Under the pieces are notes generated by a model. That model saw only the letters and a program-made list of their open reading frames with translations, was not told the DNA's origin and searched no databases. A DNA stretch of 64,000 nucleotides from Acinetobacter sp. Marseille-Q1618. GTDB lineage: Bacteria; Pseudomonadota; Gammaproteobacteria; Pseudomonadales; Moraxellaceae. The stretch lies in the NCBI RefSeq assembly GCF_902809855.1, contig NZ_CADDWJ010000002.1:1116001-1180000 (forward strand), in the 5' to 3' direction. Made by a program: the position numbers and the translations under genes. This document shows positions 56,254 to 64,000 of the stretch, piece by piece. Numbering within the stretch: the first letter of the stretch is position 1; each line of letters starts with the position of its first letter.

Positions 56254-56586
56254 ATGATGGAAGTAACTGCTAAATTACGCGGTGCCGCTATCTCGGCACA
56301 AAAAACTCGTTTGGTTGCAGACCTAATCCGTGGCAAATCTGTTGCTCACGCGCTTAATATCCTTAATTTCAGCAACAAAAAAGCTGCAGTTTTGGTTAAA
56401 AAAGCATTGGAATCTGCAATTGCAAACGCTGAACATAATAACAGTTTAGATGTAGATGATCTTAAAGTAACTACGATTTACGTTGATGAAGGCATGAGCC
56501 TTAAACGTATTATGCCACGTGCGAAAGGCCGTGCAGATCGTATTACTAAGCGTACTTGTCACATCACCGTTAAGGTAGGGGTTTGA
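56254..56586 (+). CDS. rplV: 50S ribosomal protein L22
   Basis: A 110-residue L22 whose beta-hairpin lines the exit tunnel. Seen are [31 protein letters not shown] and the hairpin [19 protein letters not shown], a site of macrolide-resistance changes in other bacteria; no abnormality is visible. Two ATGs stand side by side at the start (56254 and 56257). A TAATAGG stretch precedes them. Confidence 0.96.
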   Translation: MMEVTAKLRGAAISAQKTRLVADLIRGKSVAHALNILNFSNKKAAVLVKKALESAIANAEHNNSLDVDDLKVTTIYVDEGMSLKRIMPRAKGRADRITKRTCHITVKVGV

Positions 56587-56587
56587 T

Positions 56588-57340
56588 ATGGGTCAGAAGG
56601 TTCATCCAATCGGTATCCGCCTAGGTGTTGTGAAACGTCATAACGCTAACTGGTATGCGAATCCGAAACAATACGCTGAATACTTGCTTAAAGATTTGCA
56701 AGTTCGTGAGTTTTTAACTAAAAAACTTAAGAATGCAATGATCAGCAATATTCTTATCGAACGTCCTACAGGCGCTGCTAAAGTAACAATTAGCACTGCT
56801 CGTCCAGGTATCGTGATCGGTAAAAAAGGCGAAGACATTGAGAAATTACAGCGTGAACTTACCAATATTATGGGTGTTCCTGCGCAAGTAAGTATCAATG
56901 AAATTGATCGTCCAGACTTAGACGCGCGTCTAGTTGCTGAAGCAATCGCTTCTCAATTAGAAAAACGTGTAATGTTCCGTCGTGCTATGAAGCGTGCGGT
57001 ACAAAACACAATGCGTGCTGGCGCTAAAGGTATCAAAGTTGAAGTTTCAGGCCGTTTAGGTGGTGCAGAGATTGCACGTACTGAATGGTATCGTGAAGGT
57101 CGTGTACCTTTACATACGCTTCGTGCTGATATTGATTACGCTACTATGCGTGCTGAGACTACTTACGGTACGATCGGCGTTAAAGTATGGATTTTCCGTG
57201 GTGAGATTTTAGGTGGCATGAAACAAGTCATGAACCCTGCTCCTGCTGAAGAGCGTCCAGCTAAACGTGGTCGTGGTCGTGGTGAAGGTCAAGAGCGTCG
57301 TGGTCGTCGCAATGATCGTTCTGCTGAAAAAGGAGAATAA
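56588..57340 (+). CDS. rpsC: 30S ribosomal protein S3
   Basis: A 250-residue S3 at the mRNA entry site. The KH domain has [16 protein letters not shown], and the C-terminal domain [20 protein letters not shown]. The tail is a basic Arg/Gly-rich extension ([16 protein letters not shown]), longer than in E. coli (233 residues). It starts one base after the rplV stop codon. Confidence 0.97.
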   Translation: MGQKVHPIGIRLGVVKRHNANWYANPKQYAEYLLKDLQVREFLTKKLKNAMISNILIERPTGAAKVTISTARPGIVIGKKGEDIEKLQRELTNIMGVPAQVSINEIDRPDLDARLVAEAIASQLEKRVMFRRAMKRAVQNTMRAGAKGIKVEVSGRLGGAEIARTEWYREGRVPLHTLRADIDYATMRAETTYGTIGVKVWIFRGEILGGMKQVMNPAPAEERPAKRGRGRGEGQERRGRRNDRSAEKGE

Positions 57341-57343
57341 TCC

Positions 57344-57757
57344 ATGTTGCAACCTAAACGTACTAAATTCCGTAAAGTACAAAAAGGCCGTAACACAGGT
57401 CTAGCACATCGCGGTAGCACTGTATCTTTTGGTACTGTTGCGCTTAAATCTATCGAACGTGGTCAAATGACTGCGCGTCAGATTGAAGCTTGTCGTCGTA
57501 CAATCAGTCGTCGTGTTAAACGTGGTGGTAAGATCTTTATCCGTGTTTTCCCAGACAAACCAATTACTGAAAAACCATTAGAAGTTCGTATGGGTAAAGG
57601 TAAAGGTTCTGTGGAATACTGGGTTTGCCAAATCAAACCAGGTAAGATCTTGTACGAAATGGATGGTGTTAGCGAAGAATTGGCTCGTGAAGCGTTTACG
57701 CTTGCAGCAGCTAAGCTTCCGTTTAAAACCACTATCGTTACTAAGACGGTGATGTAA
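57344..57757 (+). CDS. rplP: 50S ribosomal protein L16
   Basis: A 137-residue L16 that helps shape the A site. [20 protein letters not shown] and the C-terminal [14 protein letters not shown] are standard. The [20 protein letters not shown] region carries the Arg hydroxylated by YcfD in E. coli. GGAG lies just upstream, at the end of rpsC. Its stop overlaps the rpmC start by one base. Confidence 0.97.
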   Translation: MLQPKRTKFRKVQKGRNTGLAHRGSTVSFGTVALKSIERGQMTARQIEACRRTISRRVKRGGKIFIRVFPDKPITEKPLEVRMGKGKGSVEYWVCQIKPGKILYEMDGVSEELAREAFTLAAAKLPFKTTIVTKTVM

Positions 57758-57954
57758 TGAAAACTAAAGATCTACGTGAAAAATCGGTAGAAGAGTTGGT
57801 AGCTTTGCTTGATGAGCAACAGTTGAATCAATTCCGTCTTCGCATGGCGAAAGCAACTGGTCAGTTGGGTAAATCGCATGAAGTTGCGCTTACTCGTAAG
57901 ACAATTGCTCGCATCAAGACCCTCCTTACCGAAAAACAGGGGAACGCACAATGA
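57757..57954 (+). CDS. rpmC: 50S ribosomal protein L29
   Basis: A 65-residue all-helical L29 beside the exit tunnel. [20 protein letters not shown] and [14 protein letters not shown] followed by [14 protein letters not shown] identify it. It is translationally coupled at both ends: TAATG with rplP and a 4-bp ATGA overlap with rpsQ. Confidence 0.97.
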   Translation: MKTKDLREKSVEELVALLDEQQLNQFRLRMAKATGQLGKSHEVALTRKTIARIKTLLTEKQGNAQ

Positions 57955-58208
57955 GTGAGCAAACAGTTCGCACGTTAACAGGCAAAGTGGTAAGTGACAA
58001 AATGGACAAGTCTATTGTTGTTCTTATCGAACGCCGCGTTCAACACCCGTTGTATGGCAAATCAATCCGCCGTTCAACTAAATTACACGCTCATGATGAA
58101 AACAACGTTGCTAAAATTGGCGACCTCGTAAGCATCAAAGAAAGCCGCCCAATTTCTAAAACTAAGTCTTGGACTCTAGTTGAAGTAGTTGAAGCTGCTG
58201 CTGAGTAA
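57951..58208 (+). CDS. rpsQ: 30S ribosomal protein S17
   Basis: An 85-residue S17, an early 16S rRNA binder. [40 protein letters not shown] and [18 protein letters not shown] are typical. It is the last gene of the S10 unit in the E. coli layout, and a large hairpin separates it from rplN. Confidence 0.97.
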   Translation: MSEQTVRTLTGKVVSDKMDKSIVVLIERRVQHPLYGKSIRRSTKLHAHDENNVAKIGDLVSIKESRPISKTKSWTLVEVVEAAAE

Positions 58209-58222
58209 TTAACGTTCTTGTT

Positions 58223-58280
58223 GCATCATCGGTCAATTTCGAGTACTCTTTGAGCCTTTCGAAATTGCGACCGGTGATGC
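58223..58280 (+). other. 20-bp stem-loop at the S10/spc boundary
   Basis: Positions 58223-58242 pair with 58259-58280: a 12-bp lower stem with one G-U pair (starting GCATCATCGGTC), a 2-nt GC bulge, and an 8-bp upper stem (AATTTCGA/TCGAAATT), around a 16-nt loop. Only a short T4 follows after TCGG. A weak promoter-like pair, TTGCAT (58221) and TACTCT (58244), overlaps it. It may be a processing site, partial terminator or regulator site between rpsQ and rplN. Confidence 0.7.
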
Positions 58281-58299
58281 TCGGTTTTGGAGTAGGGCA

Positions 58300-58668
58300 A
58301 TGATTCAAACCGAAAGTATGCTCGACGTAGCAGACAACAGTGGTGCTCGCCGTGTACAATGTATCAAAGTACTAGGTGGTTCACATCGTCGTTATGCTTC
58401 TGTTGGCGACATTATTAAAGTTACTGTAAAAGAAGCAATTCCACGTGGCCGTGTTAAAAAAGGTGACGTGATGAATGCAGTTGTAGTTCGTACTAAATTC
58501 GGTATTCGTCGTCCAGACGGTTCAGTGATCCGTTTTGATGATAATGCTGCAGTTATTTTGAACAACAACAAGGCTCCGATTGCCACTCGTATTTTCGGAC
58601 CAGTGACTCGTGAACTTCGTACTGAACAGTTCATGAAAATCATTTCATTGGCTCCTGAAGTTCTATAA
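58300..58668 (+). CDS. rplN: 50S ribosomal protein L14
   Basis: A 122-residue L14 that forms the inter-subunit bridge B8. [40 protein letters not shown] and [11 protein letters not shown] are standard. GGAGTAGGG precedes the ATG. It is the first gene of the spc unit, after the 20-bp stem-loop. Confidence 0.97.
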   Translation: MIQTESMLDVADNSGARRVQCIKVLGGSHRRYASVGDIIKVTVKEAIPRGRVKKGDVMNAVVVRTKFGIRRPDGSVIRFDDNAAVILNNNKAPIATRIFGPVTRELRTEQFMKIISLAPEVL

Positions 58669-58679
58669 TAGAGGCAATC

Positions 58680-58997
58680 ATGGCTAAGATTAGAAAGGGC
58701 GATCAAGTAATTGTGATTGCAGGTAAAGAAAAAGGCAAACAGGGTACTGTTCTGTCTGTTTCTAACGACCGTGTTATGGTAGAAGGCCTTAACTTGGTTA
58801 AGAAGCATCAAAAGCCGAACCGTGCAACTGGTGCTGAAGGCGCTATCGTTACACAAGAAGCTTCGCTTCATATTTCAAACGTGGCAATTTTTAATGCTAC
58901 AACCCAAAAGGCTGACCGTGTTGGTTACCAAGTGACTGAAGGCGTGAAAACTCGCGTTTACAAGTCAAATGGTGAATCAGTGGCGGTGGCGAAGTAA
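58680..58997 (+). CDS. rplX: 50S ribosomal protein L24
   Basis: A 105-residue L24, an assembly initiator. The KOW motif is [20 protein letters not shown], followed by [18 protein letters not shown] lies 6 nt before the ATG. It lies 11 bp after rplN and 17 bp before rplE. Confidence 0.97.
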   Translation: MAKIRKGDQVIVIAGKEKGKQGTVLSVSNDRVMVEGLNLVKKHQKPNRATGAEGAIVTQEASLHISNVAIFNATTQKADRVGYQVTEGVKTRVYKSNGESVAVAK

Positions 58998-59014
58998 TAG
59001 GTTGAAATAAGGCT

Positions 59015-59551
59015 ATGGCCAGACTTAAAACGCGTTATAACGACGAAATCCGAGCTAAGTTGAAAGAAGAACTTGGCTTGGCAAACGTGATGGAGATTCC
59101 TCGCATCACAAAAATTACCATTAATATGGGTGTTGGTGCGGCTGCAGCTGACAAGAAATTGTTAGATGGCGCTTTAGCTGATATGCAAGCTATTGCTGGT
59201 CAAAAACCAGTACTTACATTAGCTCGCAAATCTATCGCAGGTTTCAAAATCCGTGATGGTTGGCCGATTGGTTGTAAAGTTACTTTACGCGGCGAACAAA
59301 TGTACGAATTCTTAGACCGTTTGATCTCAATTGCGATCCCTCGTATCCGTGACTTCCGTGGTTTCTCTGCGAAATCATTCGATGGTCGTGGTAACTACTC
59401 AATGGGTCTCAAGGAACAAATCATGTTCCCTGAAATCGATTTTGATAAGATCGATCGTATTCGTGGTATGGACATCACCATCACTACGACTGCTCGCACT
59501 GATGACGAAGGCCGTGCGCTTATGCGTGGTTTCGGCTTCCCATTCAAATAA
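59015..59551 (+). CDS. rplE: 50S ribosomal protein L5
   Basis: A 178-residue L5 that binds 5S rRNA and contacts P-site tRNA. Typical blocks are [56 protein letters not shown] and [19 protein letters not shown]. In E. coli the S8 repressor site lies near its start; I could not confirm one here by eye. Confidence 0.97.
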   Translation: MARLKTRYNDEIRAKLKEELGLANVMEIPRITKITINMGVGAAAADKKLLDGALADMQAIAGQKPVLTLARKSIAGFKIRDGWPIGCKVTLRGEQMYEFLDRLISIAIPRIRDFRGFSAKSFDGRGNYSMGLKEQIMFPEIDFDKIDRIRGMDITITTTARTDDEGRALMRGFGFPFK

Positions 59552-59560
59552 GAGGTCGAT

Positions 59561-59866
59561 ATGGCTAAGAAAGGTATGATTAATCGCGAATTGAAACGCG
59601 AAAAAACAGTTGCTAAATACGCTGCAAAACGTGCTGAATTAAAAGCAACGATTGCAAACGTAAATGCTTCTGATGAAGAACGTTTCGATGCGATGATGAA
59701 GTTACAAGCATTACCACGTAATGCATCTCCAGTACGTCTTCGTAACCGTTGTGGTTTAACTGGTCGTCCTCATGGTTACTTCCGTAAGTTCGGTTTAAGC
59801 CGTAACAAATTACGTGACACAGTAATGCAAGGTGATGTACCGGGCGTTGTTAAGGCAAGCTGGTAA
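59561..59866 (+). CDS. rpsN: 30S ribosomal protein S14 (zinc-free type)
   Basis: A 101-residue S14 of the long, zinc-independent type: it lacks the CxxC pairs of the short zinc form and has [20 protein letters not shown] instead. [20 protein letters not shown] is the usual N-terminus. Having the zinc-free S14 here parallels the zinc-free L31 in this window, although long S14 is the standard copy in gammaproteobacteria. AGAGGT precedes the ATG. Confidence 0.97.
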   Translation: MAKKGMINRELKREKTVAKYAAKRAELKATIANVNASDEERFDAMMKLQALPRNASPVRLRNRCGLTGRPHGYFRKFGLSRNKLRDTVMQGDVPGVVKASW

Positions 59867-59879
59867 GGAGCGACTATAA

Positions 59880-60275
59880 ATGAGTATGCAAGATACCGTT
59901 GCCGACATGTTAACACGTGTTCGTAACGCACAAATGGCAAAGAAACAAACTGTTTCTATGCCAAACTCTAAGTTGAAAGTTGCGATTGCGAACGTACTTC
60001 AACAAGAAGGTTATATTTCAAATGTAGAAGTTGCTGATAATGAAGGCAAAGCTACTTTGACTATTACTTTAAAATATTTCGAAGGCAAACCAGTTATCGA
60101 TACTGTGAAACGTGTAAGCCGTCCAGGTCTACGCCAATATCGCGGTAAAGATGCACTTCCTAGCGTTAAGCAAGGTTTAGGTATTGCAATTGTTTCTACA
60201 AGCAAAGGCATCATGACTGATCGCGCTGCACGTGCTGCGGGCGTTGGTGGTGAAGTTATTGCTTTTGTTTCTTAA
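59880..60275 (+). CDS. rpsH: 30S ribosomal protein S8
   Basis: A 131-residue S8, a primary 16S rRNA binder and, in E. coli, the translational repressor of the spc operon. [40 protein letters not shown] and the C-terminal [20 protein letters not shown] identify it. AAGGAG lies 7 nt before the ATG. Confidence 0.97.
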   Translation: MSMQDTVADMLTRVRNAQMAKKQTVSMPNSKLKVAIANVLQQEGYISNVEVADNEGKATLTITLKYFEGKPVIDTVKRVSRPGLRQYRGKDALPSVKQGLGIAIVSTSKGIMTDRAARAAGVGGEVIAFVS

Positions 60276-60288
60276 TAGGTGATTCCTC

Positions 60289-60822
60289 ATGTCTCGTGTG
60301 GCTAAAGCCCCAGTAACTGTACCAAATGGTGTAACAGTTACTCAGAACGGCCGGCAGGTCGAAGTGAAAGGCAGCAAAGGTACGTTGTCTTTCAACCTGC
60401 ATGCGCTGGTCGAGCTAAAACAGGAAGAAGGTCAACTTCAAATTGCTCCTAAAGCTGAGTCGAAAGACGCTTGGATGCAAGCCGGTACTGCTCGCGCTGT
60501 TCTTAACAACCTTGTAAAAGGTGTTAGCGAAGGTTTCGAACGCAAGTTACAACTGATTGGTGTTGGTTATAAAGCTGCGGTTAAAGGTAACATTGTTAAC
60601 CTTAACCTTGGTTTTTCACATCCAATCGACTACAACCTTCCAGAAGGTGTAACTGCTGAAACTCCAACTGCAACTGAAATCTTACTTAAATCTGCTGATA
60701 AAGCAAAATTAGGTCAAGTAGCTGCAGATATCCGTGGTTACCGTCCGCCAGAGCCATATAAAGGTAAAGGTGTTCGTTATTCTGACGAAGTTGTACTTCG
60801 TAAAGAAGCTAAGAAGAAATAA
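60289..60822 (+). CDS. rplF: 50S ribosomal protein L6
   Basis: A 177-residue L6 near the sarcin-ricin loop and factor-binding site. [35 protein letters not shown], and the C-terminal [20 protein letters not shown] are conserved. AATAGGTGATT precedes the ATG. It lies 13 bp after rpsH and 14 bp before rplR. Confidence 0.97.
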   Translation: MSRVAKAPVTVPNGVTVTQNGRQVEVKGSKGTLSFNLHALVELKQEEGQLQIAPKAESKDAWMQAGTARAVLNNLVKGVSEGFERKLQLIGVGYKAAVKGNIVNLNLGFSHPIDYNLPEGVTAETPTATEILLKSADKAKLGQVAADIRGYRPPEPYKGKGVRYSDEVVLRKEAKKK

Positions 60823-60836
60823 GGCGCGAGGTTCTT

Positions 60837-61187
60837 ATGAACGAAAAGAAACAATCCCGTTTGCGTCGTGCAAAAAGCACACGCTTGCACATTCGTGCAT
60901 TGGGTGCGACTCGTTTGTGTGTAAACCGCACGCCGCGTCACATCTATGCGCAAGTTATTTCAGCAGATGGTGGCAAAGTATTAGCGCAAGCTTCTACTTT
61001 GGATGCATCTTTACGTAGTGGCACTACAGGTAATGTAGACTCAGCTACTAAAGTAGGTGCTTTAATCGCAGAACGTGCTAAAGCTGCTGGTGTTACTAAA
61101 GTAGCATTTGACCGTTCTGGTTTTAAATATCATGGTCGTATCAAAGCCTTGGCTGATGCTGCTCGTGAAAACGGCTTGGAGTTCTAA
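60837..61187 (+). CDS. rplR: 50S ribosomal protein L18
   Basis: A 116-residue L18 that carries 5S rRNA with L5. [20 protein letters not shown] is the basic N-terminus, followed by [17 protein letters not shown] and [26 protein letters not shown] precedes the ATG, and rpsE starts two bases after the stop. Confidence 0.97.
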   Translation: MNEKKQSRLRRAKSTRLHIRALGATRLCVNRTPRHIYAQVISADGGKVLAQASTLDASLRSGTTGNVDSATKVGALIAERAKAAGVTKVAFDRSGFKYHGRIKALADAARENGLEF

Positions 61188-61189
61188 TC

Positions 61190-61687
61190 ATGGCTAAAGT
61201 TGAACAAAACGAAGGTCTTGTTGAAAAGCTGGTTGCCGTTGATCGTGTAGCCAAAGTTGTTAAGGGCGGTCGTATCTTCTCTTTCACAGCATTAACTGTG
61301 GTAGGTGATGGTAATGGTCGTGTGGGTTTTGGTCGCGGTAAAGCACGTGAAGTTCCAGCTGCTATTTCTAAAGCACTTGAAGCTGCACGTCGTAACATGA
61401 TCACTGTTGATCTTGTTGACGGTACTTTACAACACCCAATCAATGCACGTCATGGCGCTAGCCGTGTATTCATGCAACCTGCATCTGAAGGTACTGGCGT
61501 AATTGCTGGTGGTTCTATGCGTGCGGTGCTTGAAGCTGCTGGCGTACGTAACGTATTGACTAAATGTTATGGTTCTACAAACGCTGCAAACGTTGTAAAC
61601 GCGACTTTTAATGGTTTGCGTGATATGACTTCTCCAGAGAAAGTAGCTGCGAAACGTGGTCTTTCAGTAGAACAAATTTTAGGGTAA
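61190..61687 (+). CDS. rpsE: 30S ribosomal protein S5
   Basis: A 165-residue S5 involved in decoding fidelity and mRNA unwinding. The spectinomycin loop region is [20 protein letters not shown] (wild-type appearance, with no deletion), then [20 protein letters not shown] and [20 protein letters not shown]. It follows rplR by 2 bp and precedes rpmD by 6 bp. Confidence 0.97.
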   Translation: MAKVEQNEGLVEKLVAVDRVAKVVKGGRIFSFTALTVVGDGNGRVGFGRGKAREVPAAISKALEAARRNMITVDLVDGTLQHPINARHGASRVFMQPASEGTGVIAGGSMRAVLEAAGVRNVLTKCYGSTNAANVVNATFNGLRDMTSPEKVAAKRGLSVEQILG

Positions 61688-61693
61688 TCAATC

Positions 61694-61870
61694 ATGAAAA
61701 CGATTAAAGTTACCCAGACTAAATCTTCTTCGCATCGTTTGAAAAATCACAAACTTTGCCTACAAGGTTTAGGTCTGCGTCGTATTGGTCATACTGTAGA
61801 AGTGGTAGATACTCCTTCTAACCGTGGTATGATCAACAAAGTCTACTATATGGTTAGTGTAGAGGAATAA
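61694..61870 (+). CDS. rpmD: 50S ribosomal protein L30
   Basis: A 58-residue L30. The frame reads [20 protein letters not shown], then [20 protein letters not shown] and a C-terminal [11 protein letters not shown]. This is the small bacterial L30 expected between rpsE and rplO. It lies 6 bp after rpsE and 3 bp before rplO. Confidence 0.96.
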   Translation: MKTIKVTQTKSSSHRLKNHKLCLQGLGLRRIGHTVEVVDTPSNRGMINKVYYMVSVEE

Positions 61871-61873
61871 GCC

Positions 61874-62314
61874 ATGACTCTGCGTTTAAATGAGCTTGCA
61901 CCTGCTGAAGGTGCAAAACGTGAAAGCCGTCGTTTAGGCCGTGGTATCGGTTCTGGCGTTGGTAAAACCGGTGGCCGTGGTGTCAAAGGTCAAAAATCAC
62001 GTAAAAGTGGTGGCGTTCGTCCAGGCTTTGAAGGTGGTCAAACTGCGTTATATCGTCGTTTACCTAAATTCGGTTTCACTAGCCAAATGGCTTTGAAAAC
62101 TGCTGAAGTACGTTTGTCAGAACTTGCTAAAGTTGAGGGTGATATCGTTTCACTTGAAACTTTAAAAGCTGCGAATGTTGTACGTAAAGATATGTTACGT
62201 GCTCGTATCGTTCTTTCTGGTGAAATTACTCGTGCGTTCACTGTACAAGGTGTTGCTTTGACTAAAGGCGCTAAAGCTGCTGTAGAAGCTGCTGGCGGTA
62301 AAGTCGAGGAGTAA
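61874..62314 (+). CDS. rplO: 50S ribosomal protein L15
   Basis: A 146-residue L15, a late assembly protein. The glycine/arginine-rich N-terminal arm [20 protein letters not shown] and [18 protein letters not shown] are conserved; the C-terminal half forms the globular domain ending in [24 protein letters not shown] precedes the ATG. It is directly followed by secY. Confidence 0.97.
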   Translation: MTLRLNELAPAEGAKRESRRLGRGIGSGVGKTGGRGVKGQKSRKSGGVRPGFEGGQTALYRRLPKFGFTSQMALKTAEVRLSELAKVEGDIVSLETLKAANVVRKDMLRARIVLSGEITRAFTVQGVALTKGAKAAVEAAGGKVEE

Positions 62315-62320
62315 TCGCGA

Positions 62321-63679
62321 GTGAGTATGTCTCCTAGTTCTTCAGGTCATGTGAATATGATGAAAGGTCAACCATTTCATGTGAAATACCGTGAAATTAT
62401 ACGCCGATTAATGTTCTTAATTGGTGCATTGGTGGTCTTTCGACTAGGAGCGCATATTCCGCTACCAGGTATCGATAATGTCGCTTTAGAACGTTTTTTC
62501 AAGGCTAATGAAGGCACATTCTTAGGCTTGTTCAATATGTTCTCAGGCGGGGCATTAGAACGAATGTCAATTCTTGCGTTAGGGATCATGCCATACATTT
62601 CTGCATCGATTATCGTGCAGCTTATGTCTACGGTTGTTCCTTCGCTGGAAGCATTAAAGAAAGAAGGCGAGCAGGGTAAGCGTAAGATTAATCAATACAC
62701 CCGCTACGGCACACTATTACTCGCATTTGTGCAAGGTATTGGGATGTGTGCAGGTCTCATTAGTCAAGGCATTACTTTGACTTCTGGATTAGCATTTTAC
62801 ATTCCCGCGCTAACATCGTTAGTCGCAGGTACGATGTTCTTAATGTGGTTAGGTGAGCAGATTACAGAACGTGGGGTTGGTAATGGTATCTCGATGATTA
62901 TCTTCGCAGGTATTGTTGCAGGTTTACCCAACTTAGTCATCCAAGCATTTACTTCAGTAGATAATGGTCAATCGAGCTTAATCGGTTTGGCTATCTTTGG
63001 ATTGCTTTCTGTCGCTGTACTTGCCGCTATTGTGTTTATTGAGAAAGCACAGCGCCGTATACCTGTTAACTATGCTCAAAAACAGCAAGGTCGACGTGTA
63101 TTCACTGCACAGCAAACACATTTGCCATTGAAAATTAATATGGCAGGGGTAATCCCAGCAATTTTCGCAAGTTCGTTATTGTTGTTCCCTGCAAGTTTAG
63201 GACAATGGTTAGGTAGTGCTGATCCAAATGCAGGAATCGTAAAACGTAGCCTACAAGATTTGGCACTCGTATTGTCGCCTGGACAACCTTTGTATTTGGT
63301 GCTCTTTGGTGCGTTAATTATCTTTTTCTGTTATTTTTATACGGCACTTGTATTTAGCCCTAAAGAAGTATCAGAAAACTTGAAACGCAGCGGAGCTTAT
63401 GTACCTGGTATTCGCCCAGGTGAGCAAACTGCTCGTTACTTAGATCATATTCTTAATCGTTTGACGTTTATTGGTGCGATTTACATTACAGTGATTTGTT
63501 TAATGCCGATGATTCTACAAAGTTCATTTGGTATTCCGTTCCATCTTGGTGGTACATCATTGCTAATCGTAGTCGTTGTTGTGATGGACTTTATGGCTCA
63601 GCTGCAAGCACATCTCACTTCACGCCAGTATGACAATCAAACGTTAATGAGAAAAACGACTGCTCATCCTAAGGGATAA
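62321..63679 (+). CDS. secY: Preprotein translocase subunit SecY
   Basis: A 452-residue, ten-helix channel of the Sec translocon. The plug/lateral-gate start reads [20 protein letters not shown], then [40 protein letters not shown], the cytosolic [20 protein letters not shown] and [23 protein letters not shown] at 62321 has AGGAG 9 nt upstream; ATG at 62327 is the alternative. It stands between rplO and rpmJ as in most bacteria. Confidence 0.97.
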
Positions 63680-63699
63680 GCGCACTTAGAGGTTTCATC

Positions 63700-63816
63700 A
63701 TGAAAGTACAAGCTTCTGTAAAGAAAATTTGTGGTAGCTGTAAAGTTATCCGTCGTAATGGGGTTATTCGCGTAATTTGTAGCGCTGAACCTCGTCATAA
63801 GCAGCGTCAAGGTTAA
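63700..63816 (+). CDS. rpmJ: 50S ribosomal protein L36 (zinc-binding type)
   Basis: A 38-residue L36: [20 protein letters not shown] then [18 protein letters not shown]. The zinc ligands C11, C14, C27 and a following His are all present, so this is the zinc-bound copy, unlike L31 type B in this window. TTAGAGG precedes the ATG. It is the last gene of the spc unit. Confidence 0.96.
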
Positions 63817-63831
63817 TTTAATTAAGACCTG

Positions 63832-63861
63832 TTGATTTCAGTAGGCTAATTGGGTTATTAT
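63832..63861 (+). promoter_or_regulatory. Candidate alpha-operon promoter before rpsM
   Basis: TTGATT (63832-63837) and TATTAT (63856-63861) are spaced by 18 bp, between rpmJ and rpsM. Transcription would begin near 63868. Confidence 0.55.
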
Positions 63862-63887
63862 CCGCCCCTCAAGATTTTGTGGGGCGG
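63862..63887 (+). other. G+C-rich hairpin before rpsM
   Basis: CCGCCCC (63862-63868) pairs with GGGGCGG (63881-63887) around a 12-nt loop. It lies in the rpmJ-rpsM spacer, where E. coli places the S4-binding leader of the alpha operon. With no T-run it is more likely a regulatory or processing structure than a terminator. Confidence 0.5.
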
Positions 63888-63922
63888 TTGATTATCTCTA
63901 CTGCCTTTTTGGAGAAATTTGA

Positions 63923-64000
63923 ATGGCTCGTATTGCCGGTGTAAACATTCCGGATAACAAGCATGCTGTTATCTCTCTCACGTATATCTTTGGTATTGGT
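63923..64000 (+). CDS. rpsM: 30S ribosomal protein S13 (partial, cut by window end)
   Basis: The first 26 codons of S13: MARIAGVNIPDNKHAVISLT followed by YIFGIG. GGAG lies 9 nt before the ATG. S13 sits in the 30S head and contacts tRNA and L5. The rest of the alpha operon (S11, S4, RpoA and L17 in the usual order) should follow beyond the window. Confidence 0.95.
   Translation, partial: MARIAGVNIPDNKHAVISLTYIFGIG

Overview
The window looks like core chromosome of an Acinetobacter-type gammaproteobacterium (Moraxellaceae). The reasons are the low G+C, A/T-rich spacers, a MATE pump that closely resembles AbeM, the mlaFEDCB order, and gene content recalled from Acinetobacter genomes. The genus is an inference from recalled protein similarity, not from a database search. 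No prophage, insertion sequence, CRISPR array, rRNA or tRNA was seen. The accessory content is small: a few uncharacterised genes, short ORFs and extragenic palindromic elements.

Layout. 1-5.4 kb: a TrmB-like methyltransferase, a YhiN-type flavoprotein, a GFA protein, a HopJ-family protein, a tandem pair of uncharacterised paralogues, and the fluoride channel crcB. 5.4-17 kb: zinc-independent L31 (rpmE2) behind a Zur-like box, an ABC1/UbiB-like kinase, a MATE pump, a YdcZ transporter, hemW, a GNAT enzyme, an acyl-CoA dehydrogenase, a large unknown lipoprotein and aroE. 17-25 kb: cofactor and isoprenoid genes (hemF and hemN divergent, then ribA, dxs and suhB) and a shikimate-kinase-like P-loop protein. 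25-31 kb: a DEAD-box helicase with a long structured leader and a repeat-rich tail, then the complete mlaFEDCB phospholipid-transport operon. 31-44 kb: corA, a LOG-family gene, a NUDIX gene, comF, recG, a Sel1-repeat protein, plsB, tesB and a dicarboxylate/glutamate symporter. 44-53 kb: a hemerythrin, a di-iron hydrolase-like protein, engB, an NsrR-type regulator, a shortened flavohaemoglobin-like gene with an excellent NsrR-like box, a HerA-like ATPase, metC and a class I glutamine amidotransferase. 53-64 kb: the S10, spc and start of the alpha ribosomal protein operons, from rpsJ to the first codons of rpsM, with secY inside.

How the parts relate. Three coproporphyrinogen-oxidase-family genes (hemW, hemF, hemN) lie within 11 kb; hemF and hemN cover aerobic and oxygen-poor haem synthesis from a shared divergent spacer. 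The nitric-oxide module (nsrR next to a globin gene carrying an NsrR-like operator) is the best-supported regulatory circuit. Regulation is also suggested by a Zur-like box at rpmE2, a CRP/Vfr-like palindrome before a tiny membrane ORF upstream of mlaF, and hairpins at operon boundaries in the ribosomal cluster.

I found no clearly new multi-gene system. The observations most worth pursuing are the globin protein that lacks its reductase half, the tandem paralogue pair, the large lipoprotein with an acidic linker, the CRP-site/small-ORF arrangement, and the composite extragenic palindromes.
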